Shown here piece by piece: positions 55,312-64,000 of a stretch of DNA of 64,000 nt. The translations under genes were made by a program, and so were the position numbers. Source of the DNA: Amyelois transitella (taxonomy: Eukaryota; Arthropoda; Insecta; Lepidoptera; Pyralidae); assembly GCF_032362555.1 (NCBI RefSeq), contig NC_083531.1, forward strand, positions 186,001-250,000, given 5' to 3'. The notes beneath the pieces are model-generated. The model did not search any database and had not been told where the DNA came from. It saw only the letters and a list, made by a program, of their open reading frames with translations. Positions within the stretch are counted from its first letter, which is position 1. Every line of letters begins with the position of its first letter.

Positions 55312-56551
55312 GTTTCCGAAGAGGGCACTTTGCCAACTCGTGTAAGAAACCAGGTTGCAAGGTATGTAAACGACGCCTTAATACACTTATTCATGTAAAT
55401 CAGCAGGCACGTCGGGGAAATAGCTCTCCGTCTGAGACATCATCGTCCGCCTCTCCACCACAGCCCGCGTTTAACGATACGAATGACATTGCGTTGTCAG
55501 CAAATGTACGTAACGGGCATTGCGAGGTACTTCTGTCTACTGCTTTAATTAAATTATACGATAACAATAATCGTGAGCATATTGTGCGTGCAGTGTTAGA
55601 CAGTGGAAGTACATCCAGCCCTATGACTGAAAAACTGTGTCAACAGTTGAACTTACAGACTAGTCAGGTAACTAGCTCAATCCTTGGCATAAACAATGCT
55701 GTTTCGACTGTAAATAAAACGTGTCATACACGTATGACATCATTAGATTTTTAATTCTTTCGTTTTGCCTACGAAAACTAGTAGTGTGCCGCGTTCTGAA
55801 ATAAATATTTTTAATTTTGAAATTCCGCCTAACATTTGTTTGGCCGACCCTATGTGGTATAAATCTGCCGAGGTTGATATATTAATTGGTTGTGATCTAC
55901 TTTGGGATTTATTAGGTACGCAACAATTACGGCTAGGCAAGGGGAAGCCAGTTATATGTGAGACAAAGTTAGGTTGGGTTATCTCAGGTCCTATTTATGA
56001 TAAGTACATCACTAGTAGTACGCAAGTATGTCATAAGTGCAACTTCACACATGTTGATTCTGAAACTACTCAATCTGCAGTTGATATTCAACATGAATTA
56101 ATGCGTTTTTGGCAGTTAGAGGAAGTAAGTGCAAGGTCACCTAATTATTCGCCTGAGGAACACATGTGTGAGGAACACTTTATCGAGAACACATCGCGTC
56201 TTGAAGACGGTAGGTTTTGCGCACGTATACCTTTAAAGGGTACTGCTGAATCTTTATGAGATTCAGTATCACGAGCAAAGCACTGTCTTATATCTTTAGA
56301 GCATAGGTTAAAGAGTAAACCTGAATATTATTTACTTTTAAATAAGCAGAGTTTGCCTAAGAAAAGTCAACTCATTTTTAATATTTATATAGATGTAGAT
56401 TCATGCGAGTTGGAGGTCGTATTGATAACTCTGACTCTTTTCTATTGATAAAAAGCACCCTATACTTATACAGGCCACTCATGTCTTTACTAAATTATTA
56501 TTTGATTATGAACACAAACGGCTTCTGCATGCTGGTCCCCAATTATTATTA

Positions 56552-57564
56552 TCCACACTAATAATAAAGAGGAAAGATTTGTATTTTTGTATGTTTGTGT
56601 GGAATAAACTCAAAAACTACTGGTCCGATTTTGATAAAATTTGGCACAGATATAGAATAGACCTTCAAAAGTGACATAGGCATAAATTTGTTTTGAAATA
56701 AATTAGTTTTCAGGTAGATTATTCAACATTCATAAAGTAATCCGGGAAAAAAAGCGCTACCGAAAATCTTTCCGTGCGTGCGCTGGATCCACTGTTGATT
56801 ATACAGACATACAATGTATTACAAAAATAAAGGTTTTTTGCAAATCTATAAAAAAGTCCGCGACACGATATATCTAACTTCTATAATTTAGTAACTACAA
56901 GGTATTTTGTGCGTATAAAAATAATGTAAATTCAAAGGTGCGTTTTGAGAATTATTATTACACAACCATATTAATCCTTATGATTGAAAGTTATTTAACA
57001 TCAAGATATTTTTACGGAGATAAACTTTGTCCTTTACAGCTCAGTGATTGGATAAATAGATTCTGAAATATCGTGAAATTAAAAACACGCACTCCAAATT
57101 ATTTTAAGTACATACGTCACGCGAACGCGCTTGCCGCATAGGTACTTACGCGGTGTCTCGGTAACCTAAGCCGTGTGGTCAGTTCCTTACGCAGCGTACG
57201 CCACCAAAATTGAAAATTTTGAAGCTATTTGACTTAGAAGTGCTTATAAATTTGTTTTACTTTTAACGTCCTACTGATAAACCTATCCCAATGGTATTTT
57301 ATTTGTATTTGTGAATATTCACATAATAATTGCTTAAATTTTACTTTGCTCTCATATAAAATACCTATATTCTGTTGATCAACCTTTTCCGTACGTGTTT
57401 TACTTTTCACTGCCTACATATCCAAACCTATATATATCTATAAATATAGTACATAATTGTAAAAATAAATATTATCGCCTGAGAGAAATGTTTACTCATT
57501 GTTTATTTCAAAATATAACACACAAAAATAGGTCCACCCGTGCGAAGCCGGGGCGGGCCGCTAG
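56552..57564 (+). mobile_element. Helitron-like element nested in the BEL/Pao fossil
   Basis: Starts TCCACACTAATAATAAAGAG after A and ends GCCGGGGCGGGCCGCTAG before T: Helitron-type ends at an A|T target. About 1.0 kb, AT-rich, without coding capacity. It separates the fossil's polymerase and integrase remnants and is therefore younger than it. Confidence 0.75.
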
Positions 57565-58085
57565 TCGTCTATAAGGGAGACTTATTACTTAATTGGCCCA
57601 TTGGTGGTCGAAATTTAGCAAAGCTTGTTATCATAAATGTGTTATGTGTACGCGTATGAAGGGTAAAATTGTTACACCTTTGATGGGAAATGTACCACAG
57701 CAGCGCATCGTTCCAGACGGTTATCCATTTCAAAGTGTTGGAGTAGACTATGCCGGTCACTCATGTGTGCTAGTCGTCAAGGTCGTGGCTGTAGGTTAGT
57801 GAAAGTGTATATATATTGCACTATTTGTTTGTTTTACCACCAAAGCTATCCACTTGGAGTTAGTTGGTGACCTCACAAGTAACAATTTTTTACTCGCATT
57901 GCGCCGATTTATTGTTCGTAGAGGTAAACCTACCGACCTTTATTCTGATAATGGTACCTCGTTTACTGGGGCTTATTGGGAAATTTCTGAATTTCTGAAA
58001 AATAACTGTTATTTATTGAGTGATTCAGAAGCTGCACTACAGCTTCTGAATCCATTCACTTTCATTTTATACCCGCGCACGCGCG

Positions 58086-58158
58086 GTTTCCGTGGTGTAG
58101 CAGTTATCACATCTGCCTAACACGCAGAAGGCCCCCGGTTCGATCCCGGGCGGAAACA
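58086..58158 (+). tRNA. tRNA-Val (anticodon AAC)
   Basis: 73 nt folding as a full cloverleaf. The acceptor stem GTTTCCG/CGGAAAC pairs in all 7 positions, with discriminator A at 58,158. The D arm contains TGGTGTAGCAGTTATCAC (A box), the anticodon stem TCTGC/GCAGA has loop CTAACAC (anticodon AAC), and the T arm is CCCGGTTCGATCCCGGG (B box GGTTCGATCC). No intron. T runs at 58,164-58,167 and 58,169-58,172 serve as Pol III terminators. All invariant bases seem present, so it is probably functional. It is the only non-histone host gene found. Confidence 0.95.
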
Positions 58159-60200
58159 TTGTATTTTGTTTTAAGAATTTTAATTTTATTATTGAAATAG
58201 TTTTAATTATCTTTAATTATTCTGAAATAAACACAAAATGACAAAATTTTGTTATCAAAGTATCAGTGGTAAAAACTAACGCTAACTAACTAACGCCCGT
58301 AGAAATATAATAGCAATGTTTTGGAACGACGGTACAATTTTTTCGGGGTGTTGTCCTGGTTGCTTTGTTTAAATTATTTAATCTCTTCAGATCCGATCCT
58401 GGATTGGGTAAGTGAAATTTTACACGAATCGTCTCATGTCTGACCTATAAAACTTTTATGAAATTCGGGAAGGAAGAATGCTGAAGGCGGGAATAATTCA
58501 ACCTATATTGGATCCAGTTACACATCCGATTCCTGGTGAATACGTACCACCATTTGGACCAATCGTCGAAAAATATCCTTTGGTGAAACAACGATCCTAA
58601 AATTATTAGCAGAATACCAAATTGCTGTTTGAATCTCACTTCCATCATGGCCACACCGCTGAACATGGTCTTTCAGCCTTTTAACGACCGTGTGTTCTGT
58701 CTACTCCGTATTGGGGAATGACGAGATTATATGTTTGTATGCTATTGAGCGACAACAACTGGGACATTTTTAAATAAGTAAAATCTCCCTCACCGTTAGA
58801 ACATTTATTTATTTTTTTATTTACGCCAATAATACAACGGTAGTAGTACACCGTATGTCTGCTGCTGAAACTAATCCTTTTAATGTGAGCATGCCATTTT
58901 AAATTTGAATCTTATGTTATTCGTAAGAAAGTAGTACTATCAACAAAATCTAATCTTTTACTTATACTAATATCCAAATTTTCCTACCGCACATTGGGAA
59001 GTCTACTTAATGCATTGTATGTTGCATGTATTTACACCTTAAAAGAAATTTATATTTATTTACAAATAATATTCATAAATTGTACTGTCCCTGCATAGCT
59101 TCAACCTGCGGGATAGTTATAATAATTTAAATGAATAGGTTATAGTTGAGATGTAGTTTTTAATGAAGGGGGTCACCAATGCAGGGAATTCTATGGCACC
59201 AGGGTTACACTTACGAGAAGCATGAAAATAAAGGCCGGGTAAATTCAAAGACTGATTTATTTATTATAAGAGTTTACACATTACGGACTCAATATCATTA
59301 ATACATTTAATATTCAAATAAAATCTTTTTATTTATTATTATAGGATACTTCATATCGCTTAATAATAGTCAAAACTTTTGGTTTCACAACATTGGTTGA
59401 CGTCTGTTAAAGACGGTAAAGCACTCTATAAAAAGTAAAACTTAGATATGGAAATAAACTGGGGATGCTCTTGGGATGAAGTAAAACTGCACTTTGGTTT
59501 AACTTTAAATATGCACTGTAATAAACCGCTGAACTTATTGATACAATAATGTTTTTACAATTTGATTTGTACTAGATATTACATTGTAAAAAAAGAATCA
59601 AATGCACACTTAAAAATTTTCTTTTTCTTTTTTTGTAACTGGCCAGTTATGACACATTCTGAATAAAATAGAAAAGAGGTTGCACAATACAAATAATATT
59701 AAACAACGTCAAATAAATTACTTAAAACTAAGTTTACTGCCGCTTCGAAGTCGTCAGTGCAGAAGAAGCGGTAACAAACTGCACTGCAGCATTTTCTTCA
59801 ACAACGTCAACTTCACAAATATCCAAACTTGAATAAAATGTGGAAGAGAGAATACATTGTTCAGATTAATATATTTATATGAGATTTTATATATGAAATA
59901 AATAATTTCTTTATTTCTGTACCAACTTAGATCAAACATTATTTGTGACCGAGATCTCCTTTTAAGTAAGGAATTGTCTCCTTTTAAGTGTTAGGAGATC
60001 CCGCTCTTCAATAACAACAATTATTATATACATGTTTATATATTTCTTCCTTTTTTTAATGGATTACCAATTTTAGACAGATTTATGTACAGAGTGTACT
60101 GAATTTTGATTTAGGTTCAAATCAAACTACAATTCATAACGAGGTTCCCCAAGCTCAAGCCACATGTTTTTATCATTCAAGTAATCAACAGTCCTATAAT
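58159..60200. other. AT-rich intergenic DNA with repeat scraps
   Basis: About 58,620-58,740 is a diverged + strand SINE tail (GAATCTCAC, CTGTCTACTCCG, TATATGTTTGTATG). About 59,742-59,800 has a short CCGCTTCGAAGTCG/GAAGAAGCGG self-complementary pair and looks like a dispersed repeat. No gene is supported. The 61-75 codon frames here have AT-driven composition. Confidence 0.4.
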
Positions 60201-60229
60201 AAGGGTGACCAATCAACATCGAGCTATGG

Positions 60230-60640
60230 GATCAGCCAGTCGCTCCGCGCAGTACGAGTACGAGCCGCTGAAGATTTTCGCACTGCTTGGGGGGAACTCG
60301 TGAACCACGCCCCCCCCCCCCCCCAACTCCCCGCGCACATCGCAGCGTAGGAGGGGGCTCCCACAAGCGGGTTCTCACCAGTGAAAAGGGGACTGAGTAG
60401 TCGAGGATTCGCCAGTCGCTTCAAGTGAACAATTCGAAGAGTACGAGCCGATCTTAGTTTCCGCGCTTGGGGGAAGACGTAGCCACGCCCCCCCAACACC
60501 CCGCAAACAATATTTGCGTAGGAGAGGATAGCTCCCGGCGGAAACCCCTGCCAGGACTTCGGGACTGATTTGCTCGCATCCCCCTAGTAGCCGGCCTCCC
60601 ACCAGCGGGTCTCACCGGTGAAAAGGGGTTGGGTAGTCGG
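60230..60640 (+). repeat. Two imperfect monomer repeats in the Jockey 5' region
   Basis: 60,230-60,404 and 60,408-60,640 each start with GCCAGTCGCT and pass through TACGAGCCG, CTTGGGGG and CCACGCCCCCC. Each ends with CTCACC(A/G)GTGAAAAGGGG followed by GTAGTCG. The second has an extra ~50 bp. LINE 5' monomers of this kind can carry internal promoters; here that is inference. Confidence 0.65.
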
Positions 60641-61091
60641 CCCCGTTGTTCCTCCGGCTGCTCGGGAGCGACTCCACTCCCGCGCGTCGTCCGGGCTCCG
60701 AAATGGAGCCCCCCCCCCGGGAAGGGGTAGGTGCGGGTCCCCCGCACCCCTCCCCCGACACCGCCCTAACGCATACGCCACCAGCGGCGTATGCTACGCC
60801 GACGGGCGTTTTTCACGCGCCCGCCGCCGCCGTCTCCGCCGCTGCTGTCGCCGCTGCGCTAACTGCCGCCGATGCCGCCGCCGCGGTCCCCGCCGCCGCA
60901 GTTTCGAACACCAACACGGCGACGACGACGACCGCAGCAGCATCTAATGTAACTGCCGCTGTCACCGCCGCCGTCACCACCACCGTCACCGCCGCCACCA
61001 CCACCGCTGCCGCCACCGCGGCCGACACCGTTGCCGCCGCCGCCGCCGCCACTTCTTCCGCCGCCGCTGCCGCCGCCGCCACCACCTACCC

Positions 61092-62087
61092 AATTGGGTG
61101 GTCCACTTCAAGGAAATAAGCCGCCTTCTGGGACGCTCGCCGGCCGTCGTCGCGCGCGGAAGAGGCGTCCACTTTACACCGAGGGACGGCAACGAGTACC
61201 GAGTCGTCCAGCGTTACATGAACACGCTGGACGTGCAATGGCACTCGTACTCGTTGCCATCAGACCGACCGTTGAAGGTGGCCATCCGCGGGCTGCCGCC
61301 AGACACTGAGGAGGCCGCATTAAAAGAAGATTTGGAAAAGAAGGGCTATGAGGTGGAGGCCATCAAAGCCATCCGGGGCAGGGGAGATCGCCCTGGATGC
61401 GTTTTCTTCACCCTCCTGGCACGGACTCCAAATTGCCAGGAGGTGTACACCGTCAAAGAACTTCTCCACTGGCCAACACTGAAAATTGAGGCGTGGAGGG
61501 GCAAACAGGGACCCGCCCAGTGCCACCGGTGTCAATTGTTCCGGCATTCGTCGGTCAATTGCCACCGGTCAATCGTCTGCGTACGCTGCGGCGGGCCCCA
61601 CAAGGCCACGGAATGCGAGCGGCCCTTGGACCAGCCCGCCACCTGTGCGAACTGCGGAGGACCACACCCGGCAAATCATTCGTCCTGCCCGGTGCTGCGG
61701 CGCGAAGCAAGGAACAGACGGGCTGGCCCAGTCGCTCGCAGCGGTACCGCCCCCACGCCCCGAAACACCACAACCGAGGCAGCGGAGGGTTCTTTGATGG
61801 CCCCCGCCAACCCACCGACCGCCAGGGGAGCAGAGCTCCCGAAAAAGAAAAGGAAGAAGAAGAAGAAGAAGAATGCCACCGCCGTGAGCTCTGCCCCCGT
61901 GGCGGAAGAAGAAGCGGCCGTGCCGACTCCCCCGGCACCGCAACCCACTCCCGCGCCTGCCCCGGCTGCACCGATCCCACCGGAGCACTTTTATGCGCTG
62001 GTGCAGTCGGTGCAACAGATGCAGGCACTACTGGCCGCCCTCGTCCCCGCGGCTCCCCTCAGAGGCGTACCCACCCCTAACCTCTAA
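61092..62087 (+). CDS. Jockey ORF1 (gag-like), copy 3
   Basis: Open from at least NWVVHFKEISRLLGRSPAVV to VPTPNL. It contains the LKVAIRGLPPDTEEAALKED region, three CCHC-type knuckles and a Lys patch two residues longer than in copy 2. No good ATG is found at the start. Upstream, the Ala/Thr-rich N-terminal region lies in another frame (60,646-61,119), so this copy has a frame change there or uses another start. The stop is followed after 2 nt by the ORF2 ATG (62,090). Confidence 0.8.
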   Translation, partial: NWVVHFKEISRLLGRSPAVVARGRGVHFTPRDGNEYRVVQRYMNTLDVQWHSYSLPSDRPLKVAIRGLPPDTEEAALKEDLEKKGYEVEAIKAIRGRGDRPGCVFFTLLARTPNCQEVYTVKELLHWPTLKIEAWRGKQGPAQCHRCQLFRHSSVNCHRSIVCVRCGGPHKATECERPLDQPATCANCGGPHPANHSSCPVLRREARNRRAGPVARSGTAPTPRNTTTEAAEGSLMAPANPPTARGAELPKKKRKKKKKKNATAVSSAPVAEEEAAVPTPPAPQPTPAPAPAAPIPPEHFYALVQSVQQMQALLAALVPAAPLRGVPTPNL

Positions 62088-62198
62088 TTATGGATGGTAC
62101 GTCTCTGAGGATAGTGTATTGGAACGCGGGATCGCTCCGGGGGAAGAAACTACTTCGCGGGGGGCGAAATCTCAGTCGCTGCCAACCGAAAGGAGACC

Positions 62199-63842
62199 GT
62201 GGCTGTCGTGCTCCTCGACAACGAGAAGGCCTTCGACAGAGTATGGCACGAGGGGTTGCTGTACAAACTGTCGAAGAGCTCCACGCCCAAAAGACTGATC
62301 AGGATTGTGGCCTCCTTCCTGAACGAGCGGAAGATCAGGGTGGCGGTCGAAGACGCCCTTTCAACGGAGAAACCCGTCCGGGCTGGCGTTCCTCAGGGTA
62401 GCTGCCTGAGCCCGGCCTGCTACGCCGCGTACACCGACGACATTCCGGTCGCAGATGGAGCCAAGCTAGCCCTCTACGCCGACGACGCGGCGTACTTCGC
62501 GGTATCCATGAGCGCGAAGCACGCCGCCAAGAAAGTCCAAAAAGCGCTAGACGCCCTACCAGATTGGCTCCACAAGTGGAGACTGTCGGTGAACGTGGCG
62601 AAAACGCAGGCTCTGATCTCCGGGAACGCCGCCCCACCGCCGCCCCTGATGCTCTTCGGGAAGGACGTGGCGTGGCAGCCACACGTCACGTACCTCGGGG
62701 TCAAGATCGACCGTGGTCTTCGCCTGAAGACCTACGTCGACTCAGTGGTGCAAGCAGTGAAGACGGCCAAAGGAAGACTCCGCCCAGTGCTCTCCTCCAG
62801 CCTCCCGCTCCCCTCCGGAGCACTCGCGTCCCTGTCCCCAAAAGGATGGATGAAGAAGGACGCGGAGATCCTCGTCCGACTGGTGAAGGGGAACTGGCTG
62901 TCGCCGGGGATGGCCCAGTGGATGGCTGTGTACCTGCGCCTCAAAGAAAATGAGGTGCGGGGGGTCGCCCCGTCGGTCGCCGACTTGACGGCGCTGGACT
63001 CAGCGAGGCGGGGGGTGATTGCACTCCCCCCCGTCGATATGGGAACGCCGAGGGGGAGGGTGATTACCTCCCTCCTGAAGAGGCCAGCCAGCCAAGCGGA
63101 AAACGGAACGGAAACAAGCCGCCGCCGCCCCCTGCAGCGCGCGGCTACAATGGCGTCGGAACGCGGCTCGGAGGCCGCTACTGCCGCCGCCGCTGCCGCC
63201 GCCGCCGCCTACGAAGCTAAAATGAAGCCTCCGCCGGCCGGGAGATCGGCGATCCCGAGGTGGCAGTCTCGGGACCCGCGCCGCGCCCAAGCGGGGGCGG
63301 ACTTCAACCGCGCGCCCGCCCACGCGTCCGCCCAGGCGCCCGCCCAGGCGCCCACACAAGCGGCCGCCCACGCAGCCGCCCCCCTGCCCGCCCAACCAGG
63401 CGCCATCATCGACATCGTGGCCCACAGAGGGCTGACCACGCTGCCAACACTGCACGTCTACCCGGACCTGCCGTCAGATCACCGGCCGGTTCTTCTCATC
63501 CTCCGGGACCTTCCGGCGAGGGTCTCGCTGCCGAGAACGTCCAAAATCAACTGGGACCGCTACGAGAACGAAATCGAAGGCGACAAGGCCATTGTCGCCT
63601 TCAAGAGGGTCTCCACCAGCGAAGAAGTCGAGCTTGCGGCGAGCGCCATCACCCGCAGCATCCAGCACGCTCTCGATGCCGCACGGACGCCCGTGCCGGC
63701 CACCGCCAAACCCGAGCCGCTCCCGGCGCACATCACCGCGCTGCTGGAGCGGAAGCGAAGAATGCGGACCGCTCCGCTCACCGCGCCGCTTGGCCAACTA
63801 CGGCGCCACCTGCGCCCTCTGTCTGGGGCCGCTCTTATGTGA
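62199..63842 (+). pseudogene. Chimeric Jockey frame (RT, ORF1 and endonuclease pieces fused)
   Basis: A 547-codon frame open across three junctions. RT motifs A-C (VVLLDNEKAFDRVWHEGLLY to LALYADDAAYFA) come first and stop at SSSLPL. An ORF1-like N-terminal piece follows (LASLSPKGWMKKDAEILVRL, Ala runs, APAHASAQAPAQAPTQAAAH). The endonuclease tail and linker come next (IIDIVAHRGLTTLPTLHVYP, SDHRPVLL, ALLERKRRMR), then 24 codons of unknown origin. The order is scrambled relative to copy 2. Staying open is notable but may reflect high GC. Confidence 0.75.
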
Positions 63843-64000
63843 TTACCTCCCTCCTGAAGAGGCCAGCCAGCCCGGAGGAAGAGGGCCCGAAGAAAAAGCC
63901 GCGCGCCCTCAACATGGGGGAGGAGTCCCGCTCCTCCACGCAGGAGCCGTCGTCGTCGGGATCTATGGCGGACCTGACGATGACGGAAACAAGCCGCCGC

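Larger units (their letters stand above)
53282..58060 (+). mobile_element. BEL/Pao LTR-retrotransposon fossil
   Basis: Old, broken element on the + strand, with about half a dozen or more breaks and two foreign insertions (54,395-55,311 and 56,552-57,564). Parts in order: gag-like region from 53,282 with a zinc-knuckle area, protease-like region about 55,560-55,960, beginning of the polymerase region about 56,080-56,540, and an integrase-like region about 57,566-58,060. Most of the polymerase is missing. I could not recognise a pair of LTRs, and the right side ends against a tRNA gene. Family assignment rests on the gag (retropepsin-associated DUF1759-type region) and the integrase region. 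Confidence 0.8.
60200..64000 (+). mobile_element. Jockey-clade LINE copy 3, rearranged, runs off the window
   Basis: Pieces in order: 5' untranslated region with monomer-like repeats (60,230-60,640), ORF1 (to 62,087), first ~22 codons of ORF2 (to 62,156) and an RT piece (about 62,160-62,811). These are followed by an ORF1 N-terminal-type piece (62,812-63,400), an endonuclease-to-linker piece (about 63,401-63,770) and again an ORF1 N-terminal-type piece (63,836-64,000). All lie on the + strand. The shared stretches are nearly identical in DNA to copy 2, so the shuffling is recent. Confidence 0.85.

Noticed and set aside
57593-57799. Possible stand-alone small gene near the Helitron-like element
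   Set aside because: It belongs to the integrase-side remains of the BEL/Pao fossil.
60646-61119. 157-codon Ala/Thr-rich frame as an independent protein
   Set aside because: Its position and composition match the ORF1 N-terminal low-complexity region of this Jockey family in a displaced frame; no separate gene is supported.

Overview
The window looks like a moth or butterfly (Lepidoptera) nuclear genome. The grounds are a tandem histone array, dispersed repeats whose 3' ends match the common lepidopteran Helitron-like terminus (ACTAGCTG plus a hairpin), RTE-clade LINEs with TATG-type tails and a SINE sharing that tail, Jockey-clade LINEs and BEL/Pao remains. No species can be named from this.

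Region 1 (1-13,222) is the right-hand end of a replication-dependent histone array. It holds two complete units (6,485 and 6,495 bp) and the first 242 bp of a third. Each unit encodes H1, H2A, H2B, H3 and H4, all on the + strand. Every gene has a histone 3' stem-loop, and the four core genes have TATA boxes. The two units are almost identical, and the differences I saw are in simple repeats and untranslated spacer.

Region 2 (13,223-21,288) is a graveyard of Jockey-like, RTE-like and other retroelement pieces, with a Helitron-like copy that ends in a perfect 30-bp palindrome.

Region 3 (21,289-about 47,700) is an irregular tandem array of about eight copies of a 2-3 kb unit. On the - strand, seven copies carry the same strong 5' splice donor at the end of an exon-like segment. 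In most of them it lies downstream of an ATCGAT-rich, promoter-like segment. The array is riddled with nested insertions: a 5'-truncated Jockey copy, a Jockey copy whose 5' half is a 2.9-kb head-to-head palindrome, an RTE copy with a clean target duplication, a precise Helitron insertion with its empty site nearby, a hAT-like and a Mutator-like non-autonomous element, and an inverted SINE dimer.

Region 4 (47,700-60,200) is AT-rich and has no recognisable host protein gene. It holds a second Helitron-like copy, a broken Tc1/mariner-type transposase, a BEL/Pao fossil split by two DNA-element insertions, and one good tRNA-Val(AAC) gene.

Region 5 (60,200-64,000) is a third Jockey copy with 5' monomer-like repeats and an ORF1. 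It is followed by a shuffled series of RT, ORF1 and endonuclease pieces, and it runs off the window.

The only confident host genes are the ten histone genes and the tRNA. The strongest unexplained signals are the minus-strand array of promoter/first-exon-like modules and the repeated appearance of fold-back (inverted) duplications at several scales.
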